A stretch of DNA of 64,000 nucleotides, taken from JAAYPI01 sp963668615. Its GTDB lineage: Bacteria; Bacteroidota; Bacteroidia; Bacteroidales; Paludibacteraceae. The stretch lies in assembly GCA_963668615.2 (NCBI GenBank), contig CAXXCL010000004.1, positions 90,922 to 154,921 of the forward strand, written 5' to 3'. Each line of letters begins with the position of its first letter. The stretch's first letter is position 1. Shown here piece by piece: positions 17,101 to 25,771 of the stretch. The notes below the pieces were generated by a model. That model did no database searches. It saw only the letters and a list, made by a program, of their open reading frames with translations, and was not told the DNA's origin. The position numbers were made by a program, and so were the translations under genes.

Positions 17101-17523
17101 TAAAATTTCTTTAACGTTTTCCGGGATATAAAGACTATCCAAAGAAGTACAACCAGAAAAAGCATACTCTCCGATACTTGTAAGGGAATTGGGCAAAATA
17201 ATATGAGATAAGCTTTTACAACCAGCAAAAGCGATATAGCCAACACTTATAACGGTATTAGGCAAATTTACACCTGTAATATTAGTACAAAAATAAAAAG
17301 CAGAATCTCCTATTTCATTTATTGTATAAGTTTTGTTGCTATAATTAACAGTTTCAGGCACAACAATATCTCCACTATAACTACTAACATTTTTACTCAA
17401 ATACGTTAGTTCAACGGTTGTACCGGAAGTAATATTATAGTAAATGCCTCCCTCTTTAAAATCGTATCCATAGAGCACGAACGAAAAACTGAACAGTAAA
17501 AAGGATAACAATATTTTTTTCAT
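14113..17523 (-). CDS. T9SS-exported BspA-like leucine-rich repeat and SprB-repeat surface protein
   Basis: A 1136-aa protein. Signal peptide MKKILLSFLLFSFSFVLYGY, then about a dozen BspA/TpLRR-type leucine-rich repeats (residues about 60-370; LPNSLTSIGEYAFSGCTSL and variants). A duplicated YPT(V/L)KYT(F/L)VTDTLL unit follows, then three SprB-type repeats (SCFGSSDGSIQLSAEGG, NCYGGSDGAISLSVQGG, TCANSQNGSIQVIPKDG) and Ig/PKD-like segments. The end is a T9SS type A sorting domain (VTPNPSDGNFAVTLEF ... GQYVLQMITDTVRATYKLIIR, end). The sorting domain predicts outer-membrane translocation and surface attachment by PorU, encoded at 31192-35025. BspA-type LRRs bind host or matrix proteins in studied species. 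The gene stop lies 2 bp before the effector start, indicating one transcript. Confidence 0.9.
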   Translation of the reverse strand: MKKILLSFLLFSFSFVLYGYDFKEGGIYYNITSGTTVELTYLSKNVSSYSGDIVVPETVNYSNKTYTINEIGDSAFYFCTNITGVNLPNTVISVGYIAFAGCKSLSHIILPNSLTSIGEYAFSGCTSLDSLYIPENVKEILEGAFAGCSNLHHISLPDSLVTLGHLAFEYCISLDSFSIPESVKRIGGGCFWDCTNLHHIILPNSLVSIGERAFYYCTSLDSIQIPKNVKEIGEWCFEGCANLHHITLPDSLTSIGTEVFYNCISLDSIYIPQNVKKIGGWCFGKCTSLQHIVLPNSLTSIDSMAFSETTNLKTITLPEKVTYINASAFEQSGLQKITSLSLTPPNSDGNGFSGITPSNIYLYVPYAAIAAYKAHYLWKDFKIRALETIDLSYYDTHGNYLDSASAILYLPYDDEITVKATAGLPTDAYQWYYGVQGQGSIAFPACGSAETCPVRSIKGSDLFSASQFTALVKNHQKVEIQIENSYVDGDKKLLLTPILSSPGISATGISPRCSYQKGQIQVVLDRKPTTGEKFIVSVQSALYPTVKYTFVTDTLLISNCEVGDYTLQLEGSHIVYPTLKYTLVTDTLLADASSVADYTSQLGASSPTYETYFSGADRHKATVTVKGGIPELYFSSAKASPVSCFGSSDGSIQLSAEGGTGCLWVSLYNFQGHLLDTIRTTQGVVKSFQNLSAGVYFLGMIDEKGCPTNNSIGNIEIKQPEKLVITSQSKAVNCYGGSDGAISLSVQGGVYPYNYQWTANGTAYSRDSVLHQLPANKYDVQVKDANGCSEKSSVTLDFLSNIQLSESIAKNVTCANSQNGSIQVIPKDGVENYTVQWKDNTTADFLRENLSGGAYSATVTDGVGCTKDTAFVLTEPQPVHITFPADVITLCKDQSIDLNVEQASTLNPTYKWFRNNALLSTEPDITVTREGNYNVSVTTGNHCEQTHDFQVKQSSDVIVADFLMASKAKANDDVKVINISSPTMETTQWILPETSALTVSNQDESYADIRFSDYGTYTIGMKSMQGDCEMARYKTVEIVPDSELGDYEEGEEAFLQQFLVTPNPSDGNFAVTLEFAKTTEVRLVLNNLIQGIKLEERTLRGSRWYRENYQETLPSGQYVLQMITDTVRATYKLIIR

Positions 17524-17548
17524 CTTTTAAAAATTTTATATCGAACTA

Positions 17549-20500
17549 TCACGGTTTTTTAAAATTCATATCGGTTTGCGAACTTACCGTGCCATTGGGC
17601 AATACATACAGTACGTGTACCTTATAAGTGGCTGCAGGTATAAGCTTAAACTCATAATTGAGTATTTTTTTTGCATACGCACTGTTTGCTATTGAAAGTT
17701 GTGCATTAGCAGCTTGCTGGCGTATGTTTACAAAATCACGGTAATAGTACTGCGGAACTGTATATTGGTACGGGAAAACAGTCGTCAGGTAATACTCATT
17801 ATTACTGTTCAGAGCTGATAAATAGGGGTTTTGTACTTCCACCGCTTTAAAGGGAGGAACACCCAACACTGTGGTATTCCGATAGTCCATCTTTAGTGGA
17901 CTTGCAACATATCCCTGATAAATAACAGGGTACATCTCTTGTTTGTAATACGTATCTTCACCTGTAGCTTCTGCCTTTACCAAAGGCTTACTGCCGGTAT
18001 AATCGGTACCCACCAATTCTGCCACGTCAAAGGCTTCCATATTTTTGGTATTATAACCCAAACTAAGCATTGTTGTACTTAATTCATTTACAAACGGTTG
18101 GGTAAATGTTATGGCTTTTATCCGTTTATCAAACGTTTCGTATTTACTTGTTTTAAAGGCATAATTGAGCAATGTTTTTGCCTGTGTGTTGACTTGTCCG
18201 GTTGTCGTTTTTGCCCGTGCATTTATCTGCAAATTATACAGCGTACTGCCGACCAAACCGGCAGGTATATCAAAATTTAATAGTTTCTTTGTTGCATCAT
18301 ACTGTAGAGGCATACTGATAATTGCTCCATTAGCTTGTACAAAATCTGCCGTACACTGACTATTTCCAAACAAATCGTTTTGTGCTTGTTTCAATTTGAT
18401 GAAACCTTTGTTAGATTCCTTGCAATGGAAATTCCGCTGGTCGACAACAGGATATGCATATTCCATATTGGTCACAGGGATAGATTGAGGTGCATTTCCG
18501 GTAGTAAAACTAAACGTTTTCTTTTCCTCCATTGTTTCTCCTTTGACGCTATAATAGGTTTGCCATTTGCTCTTTTTATATTCTTCATATTGTACGTTTA
18601 CAAAGGCTGTGTATTTAGTCTTGGATTGTAAAATTTCAGTTGGATAAAAACTTAACATATCCTTAGCGTCATTCCACTTAATTTCTCCCACAACTTTTAC
18701 TCCTGCAGAATTTTTGACTGAAAACTCTTTCAATGCAACGCGTTTTTGTGAAGAGCTTTCGTTCATCGCTACTCCTATGGGCAGGGAGAAAGAAACTTGC
18801 GGCACTACAAACACATCTGCGGTAGTAGTCGGAGTCGTCGTCTTTATCAACTTAAACTCGACTTCGGAAGTCTGAGACGTTATCAAATCACATCGTTTTC
18901 CAAAAGAAAGGTCAAAATGTCCACTTCCTTTTATGGCACCATGTAGGAAGCTATATTTTACACCTATTCGTCCTTCCATCCAAGTAGGATTGGGTAGTTG
19001 AGCTTGAAGCAAAGCTGCCGCAGAACCATTTATGATGTCAAAATAGTATCTTTTACCAATAAATTTTCCAGTAACACCCAATTCACCTTGTAAAAAAGCA
19101 TAAACTTGTCCTTGTGCATACCATCCATCTAAACCAATATTTCCGGAACAACCTCTGCAATAAGCATTTTCGTATTGTTTCATCATGATATCGAATCCGA
19201 CTTGCGAATTGAATCGGGCATAAAAAATCAAACACCTTAAATCTCCCGTGTCAAATCCCAAACTCGAACCAAATGCGAAGCCTCTACCGGTTGACAATTC
19301 GTCTAACTGACGAGCTGAAGTCAACGAATTTTGGGACATATTTAAGATTTTCATTACTTCTTGAGGAGGTGTTGCCGCAGCAGGAATTCCATCTCCAACC
19401 ATAAAATAAGATTTTGAAGAAGCCGTTATTACATCGCTAATTCCCATTGTCAGTCCTATCGGTTTGGTAGGGGTTCCCATGTGTAAATACCACTTGTTAG
19501 GGTCAATATGGAGGGCACTCCACCCTGCTATATTATCAGTCGAGGAACCTCTAATCAATCCTTTAGCTACGTAAGCAGATACTTTAAAATTAGCATCAAA
19601 ATTTTTATTGGCAAATCCATACTCAATGGCTATTTGAGCATTTAAACCCTCTTGCACTTTCCCCTTGGAATCGGACAACTCATTCGCCGCCTTATTCGGA
19701 TCAGTGGTTTTCAAATTTGAAAGTCCGTCTAAACCGTACCGTGCAGCATAGTCATTTTCTTTTTTAATAGCTGTAGTCTGTACTTTTGAAACATAGTCTG
19801 AAATATTACTTACCCCGGGCAAACTACCCATAAATTTGGCATGTCCGTAAAATCCTATAAAATTAAGTCCTCCATACCTGTTGAACAGTATCTCAAAACT
19901 GGCATCACAATCCAAAACTTCTTTCCTCGCAATAGCAAACAAAACACCGGCTTTAAGTCCCAGTCCGACATTGCTACTGGGTATATACTTACAAGTGGTG
20001 TTAGACAATGTCGTTCCCGTGCTTTTATTCATAGCATAAGATGCACCACCGGAAAATCCGGTAAGAGTAACGGCTCCTAAAGGTATGCCGGCAGGAAAAA
20101 CCGCCTTAGCATCTACGTACCAATAAGAAAAATCCGTTTTACCAAACATGGCACTTGCTTCTGCCTCAAAGCCGGGCAAACCTTTAGACAACGATAATTT
20201 AACATTTCCACCGACACCATTGCCGTATGTAGGGTCATTTTCTTTAAGAGTTAAAGACCCTGATAAACTGATAACTTCTGCAATACTGGCATCTACGACG
20301 ATGTCATCCAATTCGTATTTTTTATATTTCCAAGCATTGCCGGTTTGTTCGGTTGGTCTTTCTCCGATTAATCTAAAAGAAGTTTGAGCTTGTACGATAT
20401 CCGCTAATTTAAGCCCTAAATTTAAATGCAAAGCTACTTCATTATCGTGTGCAGATAATCCTATCTGTTGGATGGAAAGAGGTAGATTGACCAATGAAAC

Positions 20501-21904
20501 TTTTCCGGTATATCCAAAATAATCGGCAGAAATATAGGGCGATACTGTTTGAAGTTGTAACGATTGGAAAGTAATTCCCTTAAAACTAGCTGTTTCTTTG
20601 TTGCTTTTTTCGTTTTTGAGAGATATTCCCATTGAACCGTGCAAACAAGCTTCGGGCACAAATTTTTTGTCTGCAACAACCATTTTTACATAAGAATTCG
20701 GCAACAAGGTAGCTTGAGCTTTAAATACATCGAAAGATAAAGTATCTACGGGATTTACTACTAATTGATACTGGTTGTCTGCATCCATCAGGGCATTGTA
20801 CGTTAGTTTGCAATTTTTTCCCAAAGGCAGTCCTATCCAACCGCCAAATCCTGCCTGAGTGATTCGATTGGCTTCCAAAGCCAAATTAAATCTGTCCACA
20901 GAGAATTTCCATCCCGAGGCACTTCCCTTATCATAAGGCAATAGCGGAACATTTGCCAAGAAAGCTCCCGTAATACCATTTCCGTCAATGAGTAAATGAT
21001 TGGCTTCGAAAGAAACCGGATTATCCGGATTATCTTTATTGGTAAACTGTTTCGGTAACGATACTTTTATGTTGTCAGCATACACACCACGCCACAGTTG
21101 TTCTTCTCCGGCAATCAAGTAAGTACTCTGATAATCTTTCGGAAAAACAATACTTTCGGAGTTTCTACTATCGCTAAAGTCAAAAACGGTATTTTTGCAA
21201 GAAAAAACGAAACCGTCTAATCCGACCACTGCAAAATCGGGCAAATCAATTCCGACAAGCACATCATTCCAGTCAGTAACAACCGTATGAAAATCAGCAG
21301 AAACAGCATTGCCTGTAGGTACGCCCTTATTGACTGTAGTCATCAAACCTTTTGAAAATTCGATGGCTGCCGTAATACCAATTTCCGTAATTCCTTTGCA
21401 AGACAGTTTGGCATAAGTCAACTCTTCATTATCAATTGTTTGTGGACTAAAAGAACCTTTAAGGGTTAGTTTACCTGAATTGGAAAACAGAGGAATTTCG
21501 ACATCTCCCAATAGTTGTAATTTGGCATCTCCTATTATACCACCATTATACGAAAGTTTGACGTCATTCATCCCGAAGATAAGTTCCTTGCCATCACCTT
21601 GCGGAATCTTTATTTTGGCAAAAACATCTATGGAAGCATAATCTTTGTAGTAAACCACCTTATATACGGCTACGGTAACACTTGTATTGCCTAAAGTATG
21701 CTGTATTCCGACGGGCAAGGTATTCAAATTTTCCGGACTTAATGTTTCGGTATATCGTTGTAATGTTTCCAACGTCGAAAAAACATCGACAGCCTTCTCT
21801 TTGCTCAGCAAACTTTCTCCTGCATACATGGTAAAAATTGTACAGGTATATACAAGTACAATGGTTATCAGACGTGTAAAAAAGTGAGGAAACTCTCTTT
21901 TCAT
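17549..21904 (-). CDS. Giant exported beta-rich protein of unknown function
   Basis: A 1451-aa protein from the ATG at 21904; the longer frame begins with an unsupported TTG. A signal peptide follows (FFTRLITIVLVYTCTIFTMYA). The bulk is a long series of beta strands with Gly/Asn turns, without a family I can name. Near residues 1080-1180 is an Ig-like segment of the bacterial Big_5 type (LSFYPTEILQSKTKYTAFV). Cysteine pairs such as YCRGCSGN suggest disulfides in the periplasm or outside. No T9SS sorting domain is evident. It lies between the beta-barrel gene and the LRR gene, 25 bp before the latter, so it probably works with them at the surface or as a periplasm-spanning partner. Confidence 0.75.
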   Translation of the reverse strand: MKREFPHFFTRLITIVLVYTCTIFTMYAGESLLSKEKAVDVFSTLETLQRYTETLSPENLNTLPVGIQHTLGNTSVTVAVYKVVYYKDYASIDVFAKIKIPQGDGKELIFGMNDVKLSYNGGIIGDAKLQLLGDVEIPLFSNSGKLTLKGSFSPQTIDNEELTYAKLSCKGITEIGITAAIEFSKGLMTTVNKGVPTGNAVSADFHTVVTDWNDVLVGIDLPDFAVVGLDGFVFSCKNTVFDFSDSRNSESIVFPKDYQSTYLIAGEEQLWRGVYADNIKVSLPKQFTNKDNPDNPVSFEANHLLIDGNGITGAFLANVPLLPYDKGSASGWKFSVDRFNLALEANRITQAGFGGWIGLPLGKNCKLTYNALMDADNQYQLVVNPVDTLSFDVFKAQATLLPNSYVKMVVADKKFVPEACLHGSMGISLKNEKSNKETASFKGITFQSLQLQTVSPYISADYFGYTGKVSLVNLPLSIQQIGLSAHDNEVALHLNLGLKLADIVQAQTSFRLIGERPTEQTGNAWKYKKYELDDIVVDASIAEVISLSGSLTLKENDPTYGNGVGGNVKLSLSKGLPGFEAEASAMFGKTDFSYWYVDAKAVFPAGIPLGAVTLTGFSGGASYAMNKSTGTTLSNTTCKYIPSSNVGLGLKAGVLFAIARKEVLDCDASFEILFNRYGGLNFIGFYGHAKFMGSLPGVSNISDYVSKVQTTAIKKENDYAARYGLDGLSNLKTTDPNKAANELSDSKGKVQEGLNAQIAIEYGFANKNFDANFKVSAYVAKGLIRGSSTDNIAGWSALHIDPNKWYLHMGTPTKPIGLTMGISDVITASSKSYFMVGDGIPAAATPPQEVMKILNMSQNSLTSARQLDELSTGRGFAFGSSLGFDTGDLRCLIFYARFNSQVGFDIMMKQYENAYCRGCSGNIGLDGWYAQGQVYAFLQGELGVTGKFIGKRYYFDIINGSAAALLQAQLPNPTWMEGRIGVKYSFLHGAIKGSGHFDLSFGKRCDLITSQTSEVEFKLIKTTTPTTTADVFVVPQVSFSLPIGVAMNESSSQKRVALKEFSVKNSAGVKVVGEIKWNDAKDMLSFYPTEILQSKTKYTAFVNVQYEEYKKSKWQTYYSVKGETMEEKKTFSFTTGNAPQSIPVTNMEYAYPVVDQRNFHCKESNKGFIKLKQAQNDLFGNSQCTADFVQANGAIISMPLQYDATKKLLNFDIPAGLVGSTLYNLQINARAKTTTGQVNTQAKTLLNYAFKTSKYETFDKRIKAITFTQPFVNELSTTMLSLGYNTKNMEAFDVAELVGTDYTGSKPLVKAEATGEDTYYKQEMYPVIYQGYVASPLKMDYRNTTVLGVPPFKAVEVQNPYLSALNSNNEYYLTTVFPYQYTVPQYYYRDFVNIRQQAANAQLSIANSAYAKKILNYEFKLIPAATYKVHVLYVLPNGTVSSQTDMNFKKP

Positions 21905-21957
21905 GTATCTCAATTTTTATGATATTCTTTTGTTCATTAATAAAAGCCTCATTCCTC

Positions 21958-23669
21958 CTAAAAAGTATAATTATAAGACAGAGTAATGTTAAGATAATAG
22001 GTATCCGAGGACTGCTGCTTACACTGATATTGATAAATACCACTTACGTTAAAAGTATGTTTCTTTAACAACGTGTAGCCGGCATAAAGTCGGAAATTGG
22101 TTATAAATTGCTCATAAACATCGTTTGTATAACTCCAATTGCAAGAAGAAGAAAGACCCGATTGAATCGTTTTATTCAAAAAGCGAGCAGATAAAGCTAA
22201 TGTCGGACCAAACATCAAAGTACGATTGTCCTCCATCGAATTATGGGTTATATTGAATGACGAATTGAGACCAACGCCCTTTTTAAGTTGCTGAATACTA
22301 TGCAAAATAGAAGCATTTATCATGGTCATGTCATTGGTCGGTTGAGAAACACCCTCATAGGTATCTTTGGCTGTTTGCCATGTTGTATTCAGTTGTAAAC
22401 TTTGTGCTTGAGTTTCCGTTTGTTGGAGTTGATAGGTGATACCTAAAGTTGCATTTTGCGATAATTGGAGAAAATCTAAGGTATCCAAATTCTGCACGAC
22501 ACTGTACTGATTTATATAATCAAATTGCGACTTAACATTCTTATATGTTTGGAAGTTAGAATAGTTGGCATTGACAGAAAACTGTTTAACAGGATTGTAA
22601 GTAACGGCTATTGCCCCCACAAAACGCTCCGTTCTACTCTCCTTGGTATTATCCAAATCATCATTTTGCATACCGACATTAGCAGAAAGATTCAGTTTAT
22701 CTCTCAACAAAAAAGTAGCAAAATTCAGGGTAATATTTTCATAATCGTTGTTGCTGTAATAGGTTCCCAAAGTTGTGTACTGAGGATCTATTCGTTCATA
22801 TTTTATAGCAATATCATTTTTCAAAAAACGATATGACAAACCCACATTATATGCTTGGTAAAAAACTACGCTGGCATCATCGGCAATACGCAAATCTCTT
22901 TCCAAAAAGCTAAAAGCATATTCTCCCATGAGGCGAAAATTACCCGACAGGTTTACCGTCATTTCCAATTGTGAAGCAATATTCTGCTGCGGATATATAC
23001 CCAAACTGTCAGGTGTATAGGATAACGAATGTTCATCATCCTTTGCTAAAAAGACACTTGAACCTATTGAAAAAAACATCGTGATCATAACGAAGTTTAG
23101 CCCCCACACCCATTCTTTTGTAAGCAGCTAACACGGCAGTGTTGGTGGAATCATACTCTACTTTTCGTTGCATTTGACCGTACATAGCAGCCACTTTCCA
23201 CCTACCGGGCGAAAGTTCCAAACCGACTCCGGTAAATTGATGGTCGGATAAAGTGTAAGGAGAAAATACCATAGAAATATCGCCCAAATGAACAGTTGCC
23301 CACTTGTAAGAAGGATGCAAGCTAAAACGGTTGGGTAACGTCGGATAAGTAAAAATTGCTCCCGCTATTGGTTAAATTAATACTAAGAGGAACATTAACC
23401 GTATTGAAAAGTCGGAAATTAACATTTCCTGCTACAAAATAATTGAAAGGGTCTCTTTGGGAGGAAACGTTTCCCATATAGTAAATACCACTGAGAGAAA
23501 GACCTCCATTGACTTTTAGCCACTGTTGCTTAGAAAAATTATTTTTTGTATCTTCTATTCTGATATTTTGGGCATAACCCATTACCCAACATCCCCAAAA
23601 GATAAAAACAACGGAAATTTTGATAAAAGACAATACACTTATAGGCTTGAATTTTGATGCTCTTGCCAC
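21958..23669 (-). pseudogene. Outer-membrane beta-barrel protein gene with two homopolymer frameshifts
   Basis: Three consecutive frames rebuild one protein of about 570 aa. The GTG start at 23669 gives a signal peptide (ISVVFIFWGCWVMGYAQ) and a plug/strand region up to NSGSNF. The second frame continues NRFSLHPSYKWATVHLG and FSPYTLSDHQFTGVGLELSP up to AKLRYDHDV. The third continues SIGSSVFLAKDDEHSL and about 370 residues of alternating beta strands ending in NITLSYNYTF, a typical C-terminal barrel strand with terminal Phe. The breaks coincide with a run of five (23351-23355) and a run of seven (23070-23076) A on the plus strand. One extra base in each explains both. It is either a sequence error or a recently inactivated/phase-variable gene. 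Confidence 0.75.
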
Positions 23670-23695
23670 ATTTAATAGTTTACGTTAAGGTGCTG

Positions 23696-23703
23696 CAAAG
23701 GTA
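23696..23703 (-). promoter_or_regulatory. Bacteroidota -7 element of the surface island
   Basis: The minus strand reads TACCTTTG (TAnnTTTG) 27 bp before the beta-barrel start. It is the probable promoter for the long minus-strand transcript running to about 5.2 kb. Confidence 0.5.
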
Positions 23704-23787
23704 AATTTTTATATTTACTTACAAAAAGAAAAAGTTACTATACGTTAATTTTCTTAAAAAAAGATGATTGAACATCTCTAAAACACT

Positions 23788-23795
23788 TATCTTTG
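23788..23795 (+). promoter_or_regulatory. Bacteroidota -7 element of the PIN-GNAT-ASCH cluster
   Basis: TATCTTTG matches TAnnTTTG, with a TTG at 23768-23770 upstream at slightly short spacing (17 bp). The leader to the PIN start is about 90 nt and contains a G8 tract at 23859-23866. Confidence 0.45.
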
Positions 23796-23891
23796 GAAAA
23801 AGAAAAAGTAACAAAAAGTACACATATTCCTAAATGCCACACGGAAAATTCGTGCTACGGGGGGGGAAGGAAAAGTGTAAAAACAAAATCC

Positions 23892-24383
23892 ATGAAAGCT
23901 CTTTTAGACACAAATATAATTATCCATCGAGAGGCTGGACTAGTAGTTATTCAGGATATCGGTATTTTGTTTCGTTGGTTAGACAGAGCTAAATATTCAA
24001 AATGTATACATCCAGTAACAATTGCAGAAATACAAAAGAATCCAAACAAAAGTACTGTTGAAGCCTTTATGGCTAAACTTGATAGCTATGAACAAATTCA
24101 AATACCAACACCATTACAAACAGAGGTAAAATCTGTCTCAGATGAACTTGATATAAATGAAAATGACAGGAATGATTCAATCTTGCTTAATGAAGTTTAT
24201 GCTGGAAGAGTTGACATTCTGATTACAGAAGATAAAAAAATACATTTAAAAGCTAGTAGGTTAAATATCTCAGATAAAGTTTTTAGAATAGATAATTTCT
24301 TAGAAAAGATATTCTCAGAACATCCAGACTTAGTCGATTACAAAGTACTTAATGTTCAAAAAAAAACATTTTGGACATATTGA
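23892..24383 (+). CDS. PIN-domain nuclease, probably the N-terminal part of a PIN-GNAT protein
   Basis: The frame opens further upstream, but the PIN fold begins at the ATG at 23892: MKALLDTNIIIHREAG (first catalytic Asp), then HPVTIAEIQKN (Glu), NDRNDSILLNEVYAGRVDILITEDKKIH (Asp residues). These are the acidic ligands of a PIN ribonuclease. 163 aa as read. The last residues NVQKKTFWTY are out of frame with the next gene. Removing one A from the A9 run at 24358-24366 joins the two reading frames as NVQKKHFGHIDLADDF. I recall fused PIN-GNAT proteins of this type, so the gene split is probably a one-base error or slippage site. The cluster is visibly AT-rich compared with the island on its left. 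Confidence 0.8.
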   Translation: MKALLDTNIIIHREAGLVVIQDIGILFRWLDRAKYSKCIHPVTIAEIQKNPNKSTVEAFMAKLDSYEQIQIPTPLQTEVKSVSDELDINENDRNDSILLNEVYAGRVDILITEDKKIHLKASRLNISDKVFRIDNFLEKIFSEHPDLVDYKVLNVQKKTFWTY

Positions 24384-25398
24384 TCTAGCTGATGACTTTT
24401 TCACTAGTTTAAAAGAAGATTATCCTGGATTTGACAAATGGTTCCTTAAGAAATCAGATGAATTAGCCTATGTTACATCAAACACGACAAATGGGTTAAT
24501 TCTTTCCTTTCTTTATTTAAAGGTTGAAGATCTAAGTGAAAATTATAACGATATAATCCCTACTTTTGCAAAGAAGAAAAGATTGAAAGTCGGTACATTT
24601 AAAGTTATTAATAATGGCTTTAGATTAGGAGAGCGTTTCATGAAAATCATCTTTGATAATGCTCTTATAAATAAAGTTGATGAAATCTATGTTACTATTT
24701 TTGATCATAGAGATGAGCAAAAAAGATTAATTGACTTAATGGAGCAATGGGGTTTTGTCTTTTGGGGAATGAAAAATGGAGAACGAGTTTATGTTCGAAA
24801 TTTCAAAGCAACATTTGACATTGAGAATCTAAAATCCAATTATCCTTACATTAGTAAAATGAAAGGAATATTTATTGTCCCAATTTATGACTCATACCAT
24901 ACAGAACTACTTCCCGACTCAATTTTGAATAACGAATCTCCTTTGGAATTTGTGGAAGACTTTCCTCATAGAAATGGAATTAGTAAGGTCTATGTTTCTA
25001 GAGCAATGAAACCACATCCAGAAAAAGGTGATATCTTAATTTTTTACCGCACGGGAGGTTATTACAAGAGTGTTGTTTCGACAGTAGGGATAGTCCAAGA
25101 AATGATTTACGATATTCAATCAGAGGAAGAATTCATTAAACATTGTAGAAAAGGAAGTGTTTTCCCTGAAAATGAATTAAAAGAAATGTGGAACTATAAC
25201 AAGGTTAATAGACCTTTTATTGTCAGATTTATGTACATATATTCATTTCCACATCGCATTAACATGAAACGATTAATTGAGTTAGGTGTATTAGGCAGCG
25301 TTGAAGACGCACCTAGAGGCTTTAAACCTATCAGCATCGACCAATTTAATTTAATATTGAAAGAAACAAAAAGTGATGAAAGTTTTATTATCGATTAA
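24352..25398 (+). CDS. GNAT acetyltransferase-like plus EVE/PUA-like domain protein
   Basis: A 348-aa protein. Residues about 10-165 look like a GNAT fold (RLKVGTFKVINNGFRLGERF resembles the acetyl-CoA-binding strand-loop; KVDEIYVTIFDHRDEQKRLI and LMEQWGFVFWG complete it). Residues about 170-340 resemble a PUA-superfamily EVE domain (KGIFIVPIYDSYHTELLPDS; PEKGDILIFYRTGGYYKSVV; GIVQEM), a fold that in studied proteins reads modified bases. The ATG at 24352 lies within the end of the PIN gene; the true product is probably a PIN-GNAT-EVE fusion. It overlaps the ASCH gene start by 23 bp. The nucleic-acid target is unknown. Confidence 0.7.
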   Translation: MFKKKHFGHIDLADDFFTSLKEDYPGFDKWFLKKSDELAYVTSNTTNGLILSFLYLKVEDLSENYNDIIPTFAKKKRLKVGTFKVINNGFRLGERFMKIIFDNALINKVDEIYVTIFDHRDEQKRLIDLMEQWGFVFWGMKNGERVYVRNFKATFDIENLKSNYPYISKMKGIFIVPIYDSYHTELLPDSILNNESPLEFVEDFPHRNGISKVYVSRAMKPHPEKGDILIFYRTGGYYKSVVSTVGIVQEMIYDIQSEEEFIKHCRKGSVFPENELKEMWNYNKVNRPFIVRFMYIYSFPHRINMKRLIELGVLGSVEDAPRGFKPISIDQFNLILKETKSDESFIID

Positions 25399-25744
25399 AC
25401 CACAGTTTGCCCTTAAAATTTTTGATGGCACAAAGAAATTTGAGTTTAGGAAGTGTATCTTCAAAAACTCAGATATAAAAACAGTCGTAGTCTATGCTTC
25501 TGCACCGATGCAGAAAGTTATAGGAGAATTCACAATAGATGAGATAATGGAAGAGCAACCTAATGTTTTGTGGGAAATGACTCAAAAACATTCTGGCATT
25601 ACTAAAGAATTCTTTGATGAATATTTTTCTAACAGAGATCGTGCTTTTGCTATCAAGGTAAAAGACATTGTTCAATATAAAAAACCACTAGACTTAATTG
25701 ATTTCAATTTAAATTTCGCACCTCAATCATTCGTTTATTTATAA
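25376..25744 (+). CDS. ASCH-domain protein
   Basis: A 122-aa protein starting MKVLLSIKPQFALKIFDGTK at the ATG at 25376. KIFDGTKKFEFRKCIF is the ASCH motif region (G-x-K-x-x-E-x-R), VVVYASAPMQKVIGEFTI follows, and it ends FAPQSFVYL. ASCH is a PUA-like fold linked to RNA binding or modified-nucleoside hydrolysis. The gene begins inside the 3' end of the EVE-domain gene, so both belong to one operon. Combined with PIN, GNAT and EVE domains this looks like a nucleic-acid-modification-sensing unit rather than a housekeeping gene. Confidence 0.8.
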   Translation: MKVLLSIKPQFALKIFDGTKKFEFRKCIFKNSDIKTVVVYASAPMQKVIGEFTIDEIMEEQPNVLWEMTQKHSGITKEFFDEYFSNRDRAFAIKVKDIVQYKKPLDLIDFNLNFAPQSFVYL

Positions 25745-25771
25745 GGTAAAGTACCATGTTGGGAAACCTTA

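Noticed and set aside
16560..17310. Regularly spaced repeats that could suggest a CRISPR array
   Set aside because: The repeats are in-frame coding units of a leucine-rich-repeat protein with no unique spacers between identical repeats and no cas genes nearby.
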